Shown here in pieces: positions 17,143 through 26,287 of a stretch of 64,000 nt of DNA. The notes beneath the pieces were generated by a model. That model saw nothing but the letters and a program-made list of their open reading frames with translations. It ran no database searches and was not told the origin of the DNA. Position numbers and translations under genes: made by a program. Every line of letters starts with the position of its first letter. Position 1 is the first letter of the stretch. Source of the stretch: VRUE01 sp963707965 (lineage in GTDB: Bacteria; Actinomycetota; Thermoleophilia; Solirubrobacterales; 70-9); contig CAVPRR010000006.1 in NCBI GenBank assembly GCA_963707965.1, positions 1-64,000 of the forward strand. The letters are read 5' to 3'.

Positions 17143-19318
17143 CGATATCGTCGCGAGTGCTGTGGAATCGGCGCAGCCGCAGCGAGTTGCCGACCACGAA
17201 GAGGCTCGAGCAGGACATTGCCGCGGCGGCAACGATCGGGTTGAGCAGGCCGGCGATCGCCAGGGGGATCGCGGCGACGTTGTAGGCGAACGCCCAGAAG
17301 AGGTTCCCCTTGATCGTCCCCAACGTGCGACGTGCGAGGCGGATGGCGTCGGCCGCGGCACGCAGGTCGCCGGAGACGAGCGTCAGGTCGGACGCCTCGA
17401 TGGCGATGTCGGTTCCCGTTCCGATCGCCAGTCCGAGGTCGGCCTGGGCGAGCGCCGGAGCATCGTTGACCCCGTCGCCGACCATGGCGACGGTCTCCCC
17501 CTCGGCCTGCAGCCGCTCGACCTCCGCCGCCTTCTCGCCGGGCAGCACATTCGCAAGCACGCTCTCGATGCCAAGCTCCTGGGCCACCGCCGCCGCGGTT
17601 CGCTCGTTGTCGCCGGTCAGCAGCACGGGCTTCAGTCCCAGCCGCTTCAGGTCCGCAAGGGCTTCGACGCTGGTCGGCCGGATCGTGTCGGTGACGGCGA
17701 TCAGGCCCTTGGCGCCGCCGTCCCAGGCAACAGCCACGACCGTGCTGCCGGAGCTCACGAGGCGCTCGGCCTCCGCGGTCAGCGGCGCGGGCAGCCCGAC
17801 CTGCCGCTCCGCCAGGAACGCCGGGCGGCCGACCGCCACCTCGTGTCCCTCGACTGAGGCTTCGACGCCGAGCCCCGCCCGGTTGATGAAGCTCTCGACG
17901 CCCGGCAGGGCGCCCAGCTCGGAGCGGCCGCGATCGGCGATTGCACGGGCGATTGGATGCTCGCTGGCGGACTCGGCGCCGGCGGCAAGGCGCAGGAGCT
18001 GGGTGGAATCGACGCCTGGGACGGGTGCGAGGGCCGCCACCTGCATGCGCCCCTCGGTGACCGTGCCCGTCTTGTCGAGCACGATCGTCGTGATCCCGCG
18101 CGTCTGCTCAAGCGTTTCGGGGCCCTTGATCAGGACCCCGATCTGGGCGCCGCGGCCGGTGCCGACCATCAGCGCCGTCGGCGTTGCGAGGCCGAGCGCG
18201 CACGGGCAGGCGATGATCAGGACCGCCACGGCGGCGGTGAACGCCGCGCCGGCGCCGCCGCCGGCGAGCAGCCATCCGCAGAGCGTCAGGAGCGAGAGGC
18301 CGAGCACGGCCGGAACGAAGACCGCGGACACCCTGTCGGCAAGCCGCTGCACCTTCGCCTTGCCGGCTTGTGCCTCGGCAACCAGGCGGGCAATCTGCGC
18401 CAGGGCCGTCTCGGAGCCGACGCGGGTGGCGCGAATGATGAGCCGGCCTGACGTGTTGACGGTGGCCCCTGCGACGTCGTCGCCGGGGCCGAGGTCGACC
18501 GGCACCGACTCGCCCGTCAAAACCGACTGGTCCACGGCGGAGGAGCCCTCCTCAACGGTGCCGTCGGTCGCGATCTTCTCGCCCGGCCGCACCACGAAGC
18601 GGTCGCCGGCGCGCAGCTCCTCGACTGGAACCAGCACCTCCTCGCCTTCCCGCAGCACGCGCGCCTCCTTGGCGCCCAGCTCCAGCAGCCTTCGAATCGC
18701 CTCGCCGGAGCGGCGCTTCGCACGCGTCTCGAAGAAGCGACCGAGCAGGATCAGCGTGGTGATCGCGGCCGCGGCCTCGAAGTAGACGTCCGCGCCGATG
18801 TCGCCGACCAGCACCACCGTCGACCATCCCCAGGCGGCCAGGGTGCCGATCGAGATCAGCGTGTCCATGGTGGCAACCGCGTGGCGGGCGTTCTGCGCGG
18901 CGGCGCGATGAAACGGCCAGCCACACCAGAACACGACCGGAGTCGCAAGCGCGAGCGCAACCCACTCCCAGCCGGCGAACTGCGCCCCGGGCGCCATCGC
19001 CAGCAGCACCACCGGCACCGAGAGCACCACAGCCACCTGCAGCCGCCTGCGGTAGGGCTGCGTCGGGTCCTCATCCGCCGTCGCCTCCTGTGGGAGCGCG
19101 GCCTGATAGCCGGCTTCCTCCACGGCCGAGATCAGCCCGTCGATCGAGGCCTGCACGGGGTCGAATGTGATGCTCGCCTGCTCGGTGGCGAAGTTGACCG
19201 ACGCCTCAACCCCGTCAAGGCGGTTGAGGCGCTTCTCCACACGCGCGGCGCACGATGCGCACGTCATGCCCCCGATCGCCAGGTCGGTGCGACGCTGCTC
19301 CGCGGCCGCGACGGCCAT
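17135..19318 (-). CDS. copA: Copper-exporting P1B-type ATPase
   Basis: 727 residues. One N-terminal heavy-metal domain has GMTCASC (Cys20, Cys23). The transmembrane metal site is CPC in IIACPCALGLATPT (about 371), the phosphorylated Asp is in DKTGTVTEGR (about 412), and the hinge is GDGVNDAPALAQ. CPC with these neighbours points to Cu(I) export. Its ATG shares a base with the copZ stop codon (TGATG), and a CsoR-like site precedes copZ, giving a copper-induced copZ-copA operon. A longer frame reaching 19474 runs through copZ and is not the start. Confidence 0.96.
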   Translation of the reverse strand: MAVAAAEQRRTDLAIGGMTCASCAARVEKRLNRLDGVEASVNFATEQASITFDPVQASIDGLISAVEEAGYQAALPQEATADEDPTQPYRRRLQVAVVLSVPVVLLAMAPGAQFAGWEWVALALATPVVFWCGWPFHRAAAQNARHAVATMDTLISIGTLAAWGWSTVVLVGDIGADVYFEAAAAITTLILLGRFFETRAKRRSGEAIRRLLELGAKEARVLREGEEVLVPVEELRAGDRFVVRPGEKIATDGTVEEGSSAVDQSVLTGESVPVDLGPGDDVAGATVNTSGRLIIRATRVGSETALAQIARLVAEAQAGKAKVQRLADRVSAVFVPAVLGLSLLTLCGWLLAGGGAGAAFTAAVAVLIIACPCALGLATPTALMVGTGRGAQIGVLIKGPETLEQTRGITTIVLDKTGTVTEGRMQVAALAPVPGVDSTQLLRLAAGAESASEHPIARAIADRGRSELGALPGVESFINRAGLGVEASVEGHEVAVGRPAFLAERQVGLPAPLTAEAERLVSSGSTVVAVAWDGGAKGLIAVTDTIRPTSVEALADLKRLGLKPVLLTGDNERTAAAVAQELGIESVLANVLPGEKAAEVERLQAEGETVAMVGDGVNDAPALAQADLGLAIGTGTDIAIEASDLTLVSGDLRAAADAIRLARRTLGTIKGNLFWAFAYNVAAIPLAIAGLLNPIVAAAAMSCSSLFVVGNSLRLRRFHSTRDDIAA

Positions 19319-19521
19319 CAGGTCGCCTCGTAGCCCGCCTCGACGATCGCTGCGCGCAGGGTCGCGTCGTCCAGCTGCCCGCCGGTGACCGTGACCAGCT
19401 TGGCGTCGAGGTCGACGTCGACCGACTCGACACCGGCGGTGCCACTCAGGCCCTCGGTGATGGCCCCTCGGCAATGCTCACAGCTCATGTCCGGAACGGT
19501 GTAGGTGACGGTGTCTGGCAC
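19318..19521 (-). CDS. copZ: Copper chaperone CopZ (HMA domain)
   Basis: 67 residues, a single ferredoxin-like heavy-metal-associated domain with the Cu(I) motif MSCEHC (Cys14, Cys17). It hands copper to the following CopA. It overlaps copA by one base and is preceded by a CsoR-type palindrome 30 nt upstream. Confidence 0.93.
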   Translation of the reverse strand: MPDTVTYTVPDMSCEHCRGAITEGLSGTAGVESVDVDLDAKLVTVTGGQLDDATLRAAIVEAGYEAT

Positions 19522-19550
19522 TTCCCTCTCCTTCTCTTGCGCCGGGTTCT

Positions 19551-19567
19551 ATACCCCCTCAGGGTAT
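19551..19567. promoter_or_regulatory. Candidate CsoR operator upstream of copZ-copA
   Basis: Perfect palindrome arms ATACCC-CCTCA-GGGTAT, 30 nt upstream of copZ. The copper-export operon behind it makes the CsoR assignment of all three sites convincing. Confidence 0.82.
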
Positions 19568-19629
19568 CAAGCATGGAGGTCTGAGCGGGAGATCCGGGAA
19601 GTCGCCAGAGACCTCGAAGCCGCGAGAGA

Positions 19630-20625
19630 TCACCTGGATCGCACGGCGGCGATCGTCTGCCTGAGGGTCTCTCGGGCGTCGTGGTGCGGCATCCAGTGCA
19701 GCTTGCCGCGGGCGCGGGAGGTGTCCATCAGGACCGGGCGCCGAACCGTCTCGATCCAGGCGGCCTGGCCGGGAAGGAACGGCATGTGCGCGATCGCCTC
19801 TGCCGCCGCGCCAACCGCGAGCTGCGGTGCCGGCACCGCATGCCAACCCAGCTCGTGGGCGAGATCGGAGACGGTCAGCTCTCCTGGCCCGGCCAGGTTG
19901 TAGACGCCGGGCTCCCCGGCGCCGATCACCGCTGCGCAGAGCGCCGCGGCCACGTCGTCGTGGTGGACGAGCTGGAATGGCACGCCGGGGTCGGGCAGGA
20001 CCGGCCGCAGCTCGGGCACCCTGCCGAGCGCCCAGCGCACGGGCCCCGGCATCCGCTGCCCGAGGGCGAGCAGCGGGATCAGGTCGAGTATCAGCGTCGC
20101 CTCCGGCCCCGCGACGATGCAGGGGCGGAAGACGTAGGCCTCGGTGTCCGAGCCCTCCAGCGCCTCGGCCAGCTCCGCCTCGACCGTGGCCTTGTGCGCC
20201 GAGTAGGGATGGCGCTCGGTGCCCCGCACCGGCACGTCCTCGGTGAGCGGCTGCGGCGCGTCGGAGTGAAAGCCGTAGGCGGCGACCGAGGACGTGTAGA
20301 CGAGGCGCTTCGCGCCAGCTGCAGCGGCGGCGTCGAATACGTTGCGGGAGCCCCGCACGTTGATCTGGCGGCTCTCGCCCCCGTCGGCGACGATCACGAA
20401 GGCGAGGTGGACGACCACGTCAGCCTCCTCGACCAGCGAATCGACCGCGTCGCGGTCGAGGACGTCCCCCCGCCGGTACTCCACCTTCTCCCAGTCGCGC
20501 CCGGCTAGCCCGAGTGGGCGGCGCGCCATGCCGATCACCCGCTCCACCTCGGGCGCCCGCTCCAGCGCAGCGAGGAACGGCTTCCCGATCTCCCCCGTGG
20601 GGCCGGTGACTGCAACGGTCAGCAC
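19630..20625 (-). CDS. NAD-dependent epimerase/dehydratase-like protein (extended SDR)
   Basis: 331 residues from GTG 20625. The Rossmann nucleotide motif is near the N-terminus (VTGPTGEIGKPF). The SDR active site is YSAHK, preceded by VYTSSVAAYG. The substrate domain is divergent (PGPVRWALGRVPELRP), so the sugar or steroid substrate cannot be named. It stands alone between the copper operon and ctaA. A longer in-frame start at 20703 exists, but the extra residues look noncoding. Confidence 0.85.
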   Translation of the reverse strand: MLTVAVTGPTGEIGKPFLAALERAPEVERVIGMARRPLGLAGRDWEKVEYRRGDVLDRDAVDSLVEEADVVVHLAFVIVADGGESRQINVRGSRNVFDAAAAAGAKRLVYTSSVAAYGFHSDAPQPLTEDVPVRGTERHPYSAHKATVEAELAEALEGSDTEAYVFRPCIVAGPEATLILDLIPLLALGQRMPGPVRWALGRVPELRPVLPDPGVPFQLVHHDDVAAALCAAVIGAGEPGVYNLAGPGELTVSDLAHELGWHAVPAPQLAVGAAAEAIAHMPFLPGQAAWIETVRRPVLMDTSRARGKLHWMPHHDARETLRQTIAAVRSR

Positions 20626-20751
20626 ACCGGCAATGAAATCACGCCGGAGGCGGGGCGGTCGTCGATCAGCCGCGCCCTCACCGTTGCGGCGATGTCGATC
20701 CACAGCGCCCGCCCGTCCGGAGGCGCTCCCCCGCGCCTGCCTGGGAATCCC

Positions 20752-21735
20752 CTACGCCGTCGTGACCTGGACCGCTGGCCTGACTGCGAGCGCGGCGGTT
20801 GCCCCCGCAACCAATACCCAGAGCAGGGTCCCGAGCGCCAGGTGTGCGACGACAAGAGCGCTGTGTTCCCCCAGCCAGACATTGGTGGCACCGAGCAGGA
20901 CCTGGGCCGTCAGCGCCGCGGCGATCACGGCCGGCAGGTAGCCCAGCGCGCGGCGGCGGCGGAGGAGAAGTGCCAGGGCGGCGATTGCCGCCACCGCGAG
21001 GAGCATTGCCATGCGGTGCACCAGTTGGATGTCCACCATTTCGCCGCTTCCCAGGGGCAGCAGCGATCCGTTGCAGGTCGGGAACTCCTCGCCGCAGGCG
21101 AGGTGTGCGCCCTCCTCCGGCTTCCCACCCGGGGCGCCGTGGCCCTGCGTGCCCGCGACCACCCCGCCGGTCACGATCGCCGCCAGTAGGAGGACGCTGG
21201 AGGTGACGGCCACGGCGAGAAGCGGGCGCAGTGCCGACCGCGGGATGGGCCGGTGGGAGGTGGTGGCCGCAAGAAGCGCGAGGAGCACGCCGAGCAGCAG
21301 CATTGCCATGCCCAGGTGCGCCGCCACCAGCACCGTGTCGAGGCCGTGCTCGACGGTGAGCCCGCCGAGCACGGCCTGCCCGATGACGAGCAGGATCGCC
21401 ACGGCGGCGCCGGTCACGAGCAGGCGCTCGTCCCGCAGGCGACGCAGCGCCTGCCAGAGGATCGCCGCCAGCAGAACGACGACGAGCGCGGCAAGGAAGC
21501 GGTGCGTGTACTCGAGCACCATGTGGATCTGGCCGCTTGGAACGAGCCTGCCGCCACACAGCGGCCATCCCTGCAGGCCGGCGCCGGCCGGGCCGCAACC
21601 GAGCCCTGCGTCTCGAACGCGGACAACGGTGCCGACGACGATCAGCAGGAACGTTGCAAGGATGGCAACGCAGACCAGCCAGCGGAACCGCTGAAGGGCG
21701 CCGTCAGGCGCCGGGTGAGCACCGTCAGGCGCCAA
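20752..21735 (-). CDS. ctaA: Haem A synthase (CtaA/COX15 family)
   Basis: 327 residues with eight membrane helices. Conserved His residues sit in HMVLEYTHRFLAA, AHLGMAMLLLG, VHRMAMLLAV and VVAHLALGTLLW, and Cys pairs in the extracytoplasmic loops (GLGCGPA/PLCGG; HLACGEEFPTCNG) are typical of Gram-positive CtaA. It oxidises haem O to haem A for cytochrome oxidase. TTG 21735 is the first start in frame; the real start may be slightly downstream, since the first residues are low-complexity. Confidence 0.92.
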   Translation of the reverse strand: MAPDGAHPAPDGALQRFRWLVCVAILATFLLIVVGTVVRVRDAGLGCGPAGAGLQGWPLCGGRLVPSGQIHMVLEYTHRFLAALVVVLLAAILWQALRRLRDERLLVTGAAVAILLVIGQAVLGGLTVEHGLDTVLVAAHLGMAMLLLGVLLALLAATTSHRPIPRSALRPLLAVAVTSSVLLLAAIVTGGVVAGTQGHGAPGGKPEEGAHLACGEEFPTCNGSLLPLGSGEMVDIQLVHRMAMLLAVAAIAALALLLRRRRALGYLPAVIAAALTAQVLLGATNVWLGEHSALVVAHLALGTLLWVLVAGATAALAVRPAVQVTTA

Positions 21736-21870
21736 GGCATCCAGTCTCGGTCATGGGGGGGCTGAAACCTAGGCACCTTCCACGCTTCGCATATCCGGGC
21801 TTGCCCCGGGCCGCGCTCGGGGCCAGCCCGCCCCAAGCGGGTGATCAACCCTGATGGCGGCTCGGTACTT

Positions 21871-21910
21871 TCCCCACCGGCCTATGGCTCTCCCCACCGG
21901 CCTATGGCTT
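21871..21910. repeat. 20-bp tandem duplication spanning a stop codon
   Basis: TCCCCACCGGCCTATGGCTC (21871-21890) is repeated at 21891-21910 with one mismatch. The stop codon of the following minus-strand gene (21902-21904) lies in one copy, and the other copy carries the same triplet. Confidence 0.75.
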
Positions 21911-22372
21911 GGAGACCATCAGCGCGAGGATCGCAAGCACGAGTGCCGCGGACAGGTAGTTCGCGGCGAGCGAGAGGCGGTCGTCGAGCAGAGCGCGCAG
22001 CTCGGTGCTCGCCGGCTCCCGTTCACGCGCGAGCCGCGTCGCGAGCCGGCGGGCCTGTTTCGGGCGCTGCCCGCCGAAGCCGCCCAGGGCCACAGAGACG
22101 ACGAAGAGCACCAGAGCCCAGGTGATCCAGTCGGCCCCGTAGCTGAACCCGTCGAGGTCGACGAGCCAGAAGCCGCATCCCAGCACCAGCAGGCTGCCCG
22201 CGACGACGAGCAGCACCCCGACCCGCGTCAGGCCGAGCAGCAGCGCGACCTCCGCCGGTTGCGCCCGCCGGCGAGCCGCCTCGAAGGCAACCCCGGCCAC
22301 GACAATGCCCGAGACGAACAGCAGAGCACCGAGCAGGTGGAGGAAGAGCGCTATTTCATGTGCCCGGAGCAC
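21902..22372 (-). CDS. Small four-helix membrane protein (DUF2269-like)
   Basis: 156 residues from GTG 22372. Four hydrophobic helices (EIALFLHLLGALLFVSGIVV; VGVLLVVAGSLLVLGCGFWL; DWITWALVLFVVSVALGG; ANYLSAALVLAILALMV) with an early His resemble DUF2269 membrane proteins. It overlaps the flavoprotein gene by 17 nt, so the two are coexpressed. The function is unknown; a haem or quinone role would fit the neighbours but is not shown. Confidence 0.75.
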   Translation of the reverse strand: MLRAHEIALFLHLLGALLFVSGIVVAGVAFEAARRRAQPAEVALLLGLTRVGVLLVVAGSLLVLGCGFWLVDLDGFSYGADWITWALVLFVVSVALGGFGGQRPKQARRLATRLAREREPASTELRALLDDRLSLAANYLSAALVLAILALMVSKP

Positions 22373-23558
22373 GCCCGGCAAGTCTAGTTGCGTCTGGGCC
22401 CTCCAGCTCGAGGGCCACGGCATCGGGGGGAGGCCAGCCTGGGGCGCCATGGAGCGCGAGGAAGGGACCGAGCCGGCGGCCGGCGATCTTGGTGGGCGCC
22501 CAACCGGTCCCGTCCAACTTTGCCGAGGAGCGGGTGGCCGGGCTGCGCAGGATCTCCGCCCGTAGGTAGCGGGGCGCGCGACCGGCGAGGAGCAGCCCGC
22601 GCAGGGCGGGCCGGAACGGCCGCGGGTCGGGGCCATGGCCGAGGTCGGCCGCGATCGCCCCTGCGGCCGCGTCGGCCTGCTGGGAGGCAAGTCCTCCCTG
22701 CTTGAGGGGAAAGCTGGTGATGTCGCCGGCCGCGTAGACCCCCGGCAGGCCCGGGACCCGGCCGTGCGGGTCGACCGGAACGAAGCCGAGCTCGTCTGCG
22801 GGAAGCCCCGCCAGCCTTGGGGGCACGACCTGCGGCAGGGCGAGCACGGCGTCGGCGGGGATGGGCTCACCGCTCTGCACCACGAGCCGACCCTCCTCGG
22901 CGCGTACCGGGACGGCATTGTGGAACGCGATGTGGCGGAGGCGCATCATCTCCTCGACGGCCTCGCTGGCCCGACGGCCGAAGGCGTCGACAGGCCTCTC
23001 CTCCGGCGTGACCAGTGCCACCTCGGTCGCGACGTCACGCTCATCGAATTGCGCGCTTGCCATCAGAGCCAGCTCGTAGGCCGGTAGCTCCCAGACGACA
23101 CCGGGTGGCACGGCGACGACGAGGTGCCGCACCTGACCCGCCTCGGCGTCTCGCAGCAGGCGCCGGACGTCCTCCGTCGCCCTCGAGCCGGAGAACGTGA
23201 TCGCTCCGTCCAGTGCGTCGCGCCGGATCGCGCCCACGGCGACGAGGAGGGCGTCGTAGGCGAGTGCGTGGCCCCCGGTGGTGCGCACCTCGCGGCGCTC
23301 GGCGTCGACCGACTCGAGCGCGTCGACAATCGTCTCGACGCGGCGCTCGCGCAGCAGGTCGGACAGCTCGAAGAGATGGGCCCGGCCGAGGCCGAACGGC
23401 TCGGCCACGGACAGCGGGCGGTATTCGAACCGGGTGCTGGGCGCCAGCAGCGCCAGGTCCAGGGCGCCCTCCGCGATCTCCTCCAGGGAGAGCACCGCCT
23501 CCAGCGCGGCGACGCCCCCACCCGCTATCAGGACCCGGGGCCGCTCAACCATCCGCAC
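22356..23558 (-). CDS. FAD/NAD(P)-dependent oxidoreductase (NDH-2/SQR-like)
   Basis: 400 residues. The FAD-binding GxGxxx(G/A) motif is at the N-terminus (VLIAGGGVAALEAVLSL), and the second FAD contact is GVYAAGDITSFPLKQGGLA. The overall shape is that of membrane-associated NDH-2 and sulphide:quinone reductases. The redox Cys residues needed for sulphide oxidation are not apparent, so NADH:quinone or another donor is more likely. It lies 23 nt downstream of narK, in the nitrate operon. Confidence 0.82.
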   Translation of the reverse strand: MRMVERPRVLIAGGGVAALEAVLSLEEIAEGALDLALLAPSTRFEYRPLSVAEPFGLGRAHLFELSDLLRERRVETIVDALESVDAERREVRTTGGHALAYDALLVAVGAIRRDALDGAITFSGSRATEDVRRLLRDAEAGQVRHLVVAVPPGVVWELPAYELALMASAQFDERDVATEVALVTPEERPVDAFGRRASEAVEEMMRLRHIAFHNAVPVRAEEGRLVVQSGEPIPADAVLALPQVVPPRLAGLPADELGFVPVDPHGRVPGLPGVYAAGDITSFPLKQGGLASQQADAAAGAIAADLGHGPDPRPFRPALRGLLLAGRAPRYLRAEILRSPATRSSAKLDGTGWAPTKIAGRRLGPFLALHGAPGWPPPDAVALELEGPDATRLAGRAPGT

Positions 23559-23581
23559 GGGCCGCCCCCCGGCGGCCTCGC

Positions 23582-24862
23582 TCAGCTCCGCGCACCGACC
23601 GTCCCCCGGCCCGGGCTGGCCGGGGGCGACTCGACCGTCCCGGCGGGCTCAACTGCCGCGAGCCCGGGTGTGGCCTTTCCAGCCCTCATCGACAGGGCAA
23701 GCCCTGCGGACATCCAGGCGAAGGCGACGAGGAAGACGAAGGCCATGGTGAACGTGCCGGTGGCATCGTTGACGATGCCCAGTACGAGTGGCGGAAAGAA
23801 CCCGCCGAGCCCGCCGGCGGCTCCGACGATGCCGGTCACCGAGCCGGTCGAGTGAGGAAACTGGTGAGGAACGAGCTTGAACACGGCGCCATTGCCCATG
23901 CCGAGGAAGCCGGCCATGCTGAGACAGAACAGCGTGACCGGGAGGATTGCGGGGTCCGTCGCCTGCCAGGAGAGCCCAACCGCGTCGAGGCCAATTCCGG
24001 CGAAGGCGACGGTCAGGACGGTCGAGGCCTGAAGATGATCCGACAGCCAGCCGCCGATCGGCCGCGCCACCGTTGCGACGACCGTGAACCCGGCGGCGCG
24101 CAGGCCGGCGTCGGTCAGCGAGAGGTCGAACCAGTCGACGAGCAGCTTGGGCAGGAAGATCGCCATCGCCACGAAGCCGCCGAAGGTGACGAAGTAGAAG
24201 AAGGCGAGCTGCCAGAGGGGCCAGCCCGAGCGCAGCACCTCGCGGTAATTGGGCCGCGAGCGGCGGACCACTGGCGCGTTACGGGCGGCGGAGAGCCAGA
24301 TGAGGGTGAAGGCCCCGAGCACGGCGCCGAACGCGATGCCGGCGGAGAGCTGTCCGAACCGGGTGTAGAGGAATGGGATCGAGAAGGCGGCGACCGCGGT
24401 GCCGATGTTTCCCGCGCCGTAAACGCCAAGCGCGAAGCCCTGGCGTTTCGACGGGTACCAGTCCGCGACGAACGGGACGCCGACGGCGAACGACGCGCCG
24501 GCGACGCCGAGCAGGAAGCCAGCGCCGAGCAGCGCCACATAGCTGGTCGCGAAACCAATCAGGAGAGCGGCGCCCGCCGAGTAGGCGAGCATGACCGTGA
24601 AGATCGCACGGCCCCCCAGCTTGTCGGTGAGCCAGCCGAGTGGGATTCTCAGCAAGGACCCGAGCACCACGGGGATGGCGATCATCACTGCGGTTTCCGT
24701 GTCGGAGAGGTCAAGCTTTTCCTGGACCTTGGGGGCGAGCGGAGCGAGCATGCCCCAGGCGGAGAAGCAAACGGCAAACGCCGCCGTGGCCAGGGCGAGG
24801 TTGCGGCCGGCGCCTGCTGTCTCCGGTGCCCCCGGCTGCGTGGCGGTGTCGTGCGAACTCAT
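23582..24862 (-). CDS. narK: NarK-type nitrate/nitrite transporter (MFS)
   Basis: 426 residues, 12 membrane helices. The nitrate-signature regions of NNP-family transporters are present: GVAGASFAVGVPFVADWYP and, in the second half, GIVGAAGGLGGFFPPLVLG. It imports nitrate or exchanges it for nitrite. ATG 24862 overlaps the narI stop codon (ATGA), so it is the distal gene of narGHJIK. Confidence 0.95.
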   Translation of the reverse strand: MSSHDTATQPGAPETAGAGRNLALATAAFAVCFSAWGMLAPLAPKVQEKLDLSDTETAVMIAIPVVLGSLLRIPLGWLTDKLGGRAIFTVMLAYSAGAALLIGFATSYVALLGAGFLLGVAGASFAVGVPFVADWYPSKRQGFALGVYGAGNIGTAVAAFSIPFLYTRFGQLSAGIAFGAVLGAFTLIWLSAARNAPVVRRSRPNYREVLRSGWPLWQLAFFYFVTFGGFVAMAIFLPKLLVDWFDLSLTDAGLRAAGFTVVATVARPIGGWLSDHLQASTVLTVAFAGIGLDAVGLSWQATDPAILPVTLFCLSMAGFLGMGNGAVFKLVPHQFPHSTGSVTGIVGAAGGLGGFFPPLVLGIVNDATGTFTMAFVFLVAFAWMSAGLALSMRAGKATPGLAAVEPAGTVESPPASPGRGTVGARS

Positions 24863-25638
24863 GTGACGATCTCCTTTGGTTGCGATCGAGGCGATCCGTT
24901 CCCTCCGGGACGGGAGGCCGCGGCGAGCAGTATCGGCTCGGAACGGGGGTCCGATTGCCCCGTCCTGGATCGGTAGAGGATGGGGCTGCGTCTCAGGTAG
25001 GCGAGCGGTGCCGACCAGGCGTGGACAAGGCGGCTGAACGGCCACAGCGCGATGAGCAGGAAGGCGGCCAGCGCGTGCAGCTGGTAGATCAGCGGCGCGC
25101 CGGCCATCAGCTCGGGGTCCGGCCCCAGCAGGAAGAGGCTGCGGAACCAGGGACCGACCGTCTCCCGGTAGTCGTAACCGCCGCCCAGCAGGTTGACGGC
25201 AACGGTCGCCCACATCCCGGTGAGGATCACCAGGCCGAGCAGCAGGTAGGTGGCGCGGTCCACGCCGGTCGTGGTGCGACGCACCCGCGGCACCCTGAGC
25301 CGCCGGTAGAGCAGGATCGCGAAGCCCAGCGTCATCGCAACCCCCGCGGCGGTTCCGGCGCCGACGGAGACCACGTGGTAGGTGTGCTCCGAGACGCCGC
25401 CGGCCTCGGTCGCCGCCTTGGGCACGAGGATTCCGAGCACGTGGCCGCCGATCACCGCGAGCAGGCCAAGGTGGAAAAGGGGGCTGCCGATCCGCAGCAG
25501 CCGCCGCTCGAGGATCTGAGTCGAGCGGGTTGTCCAGGTCAGCTTGCCGGTGCGCAGGCGCCAGACGTGGCCGACCACGAAGATCGCCAGGCAGGCGTAG
25601 GGGAGGGCGACCCAGAGCGTCAGTGTGCCGCCGCTCAT
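24859..25638 (-). CDS. narI: Respiratory nitrate reductase gamma subunit (cytochrome b)
   Basis: 259 residues, five membrane helices. It binds two b haems and oxidises quinol for NarGH. Candidate haem His residues occur in FVVGHVWRLR, LFHLGLLAVIGGHVLG and the late YQLHALAAFLLIALWPFSR...VHAWSAP block, as in NarI. The C-terminal 30 residues are basic and cytoplasmic. It overlaps narJ upstream and narK downstream by 4 nt each. Confidence 0.95.
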   Translation of the reverse strand: MSGGTLTLWVALPYACLAIFVVGHVWRLRTGKLTWTTRSTQILERRLLRIGSPLFHLGLLAVIGGHVLGILVPKAATEAGGVSEHTYHVVSVGAGTAAGVAMTLGFAILLYRRLRVPRVRRTTTGVDRATYLLLGLVILTGMWATVAVNLLGGGYDYRETVGPWFRSLFLLGPDPELMAGAPLIYQLHALAAFLLIALWPFSRLVHAWSAPLAYLRRSPILYRSRTGQSDPRSEPILLAAASRPGGNGSPRSQPKEIVT

Positions 25639-26287
25639 CCCACGGTCTCCGGGACGCCGGGGGCGCCGACGGCCGGCGAGCCGCAGGCAACGGGCATCAC
25701 CTCGGGCGGAGCGAACGGCTCGAGGCCGACGGTCTCGCTCGGCGGTCCCGCGGCGGCGATGCGGCGCGCGTCCTCCAGCTCCGCCTCCGAGGCGGCGGGA
25801 AGCAGGTCGCAGACGGCGTCCAGGAGCTGCCCGTAGGCGCTCCCCTCCTCGTGCAGTGCGGAGCGCACCACCTCCAGCGCCGGCCGGAAGCCGCGCAGCA
25901 CCTCGATGCCGGCTTCGGGGGCGAGATGGGTGAACTCGAGAACCGCCGGCAGATGATCGGGCAGCGCGTTGGCGGCGAGCTCCAGCCCGGCGGCCCGGTA
26001 GTGGCGCTTCAGCTGCAGCATCGCCATCCCCCGCTGCCGGCGGTCGCCGTAGGCGTGGAAGCTCAGGTAGAGGGTGCAGCGCTTCGCGAAGTCGAAGGTC
26101 TCCACGTACTCGCGCTGGGCGGCCGCCGGGCCGAGCGCCTCGCGGTGGGCGAGGAAGGCGAGGATCGCCTCCCGCGCCGGCGAGGGTGGCAGCGCCCGCG
26201 CCATCCTCGCGCAAGCTGCTCGGAGCAGCCGGCCAGCTCGGCGTCGGGATAGTCGAAGAGGAGGGAGAGGAGCCGCCAGGGAGTCAT
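25635..26287 (-). CDS. narJ: Nitrate reductase assembly chaperone NarJ, frameshifted
   Basis: NarJ inserts the molybdenum cofactor into NarG and helps it dock on NarI. The family N-terminus MTPWRLLSLLFDYPDAEL starts at ATG 26287, overlapping the narH stop codon (ATGA). After CSEQLAR the frame breaks near 26207-26212, and the remainder (MARALPPSPAREAILAFLAH, YVETFDFAKRCTLYLSFHAYGDRRQRG) reads in another frame down to 25635. The span of 653 nt is one base short of a multiple of three, so a single base is missing. With the base restored the protein would be about 217 residues, normal for NarJ. Real lesion or sequencing error cannot be told. Confidence 0.88.

Noticed and set aside
22356..23558. 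Sulphide:quinone oxidoreductase
   Set aside because: The fold fits, but the redox-active Cys pair needed for sulphide oxidation is not visible, so only a general flavoprotein call is made.
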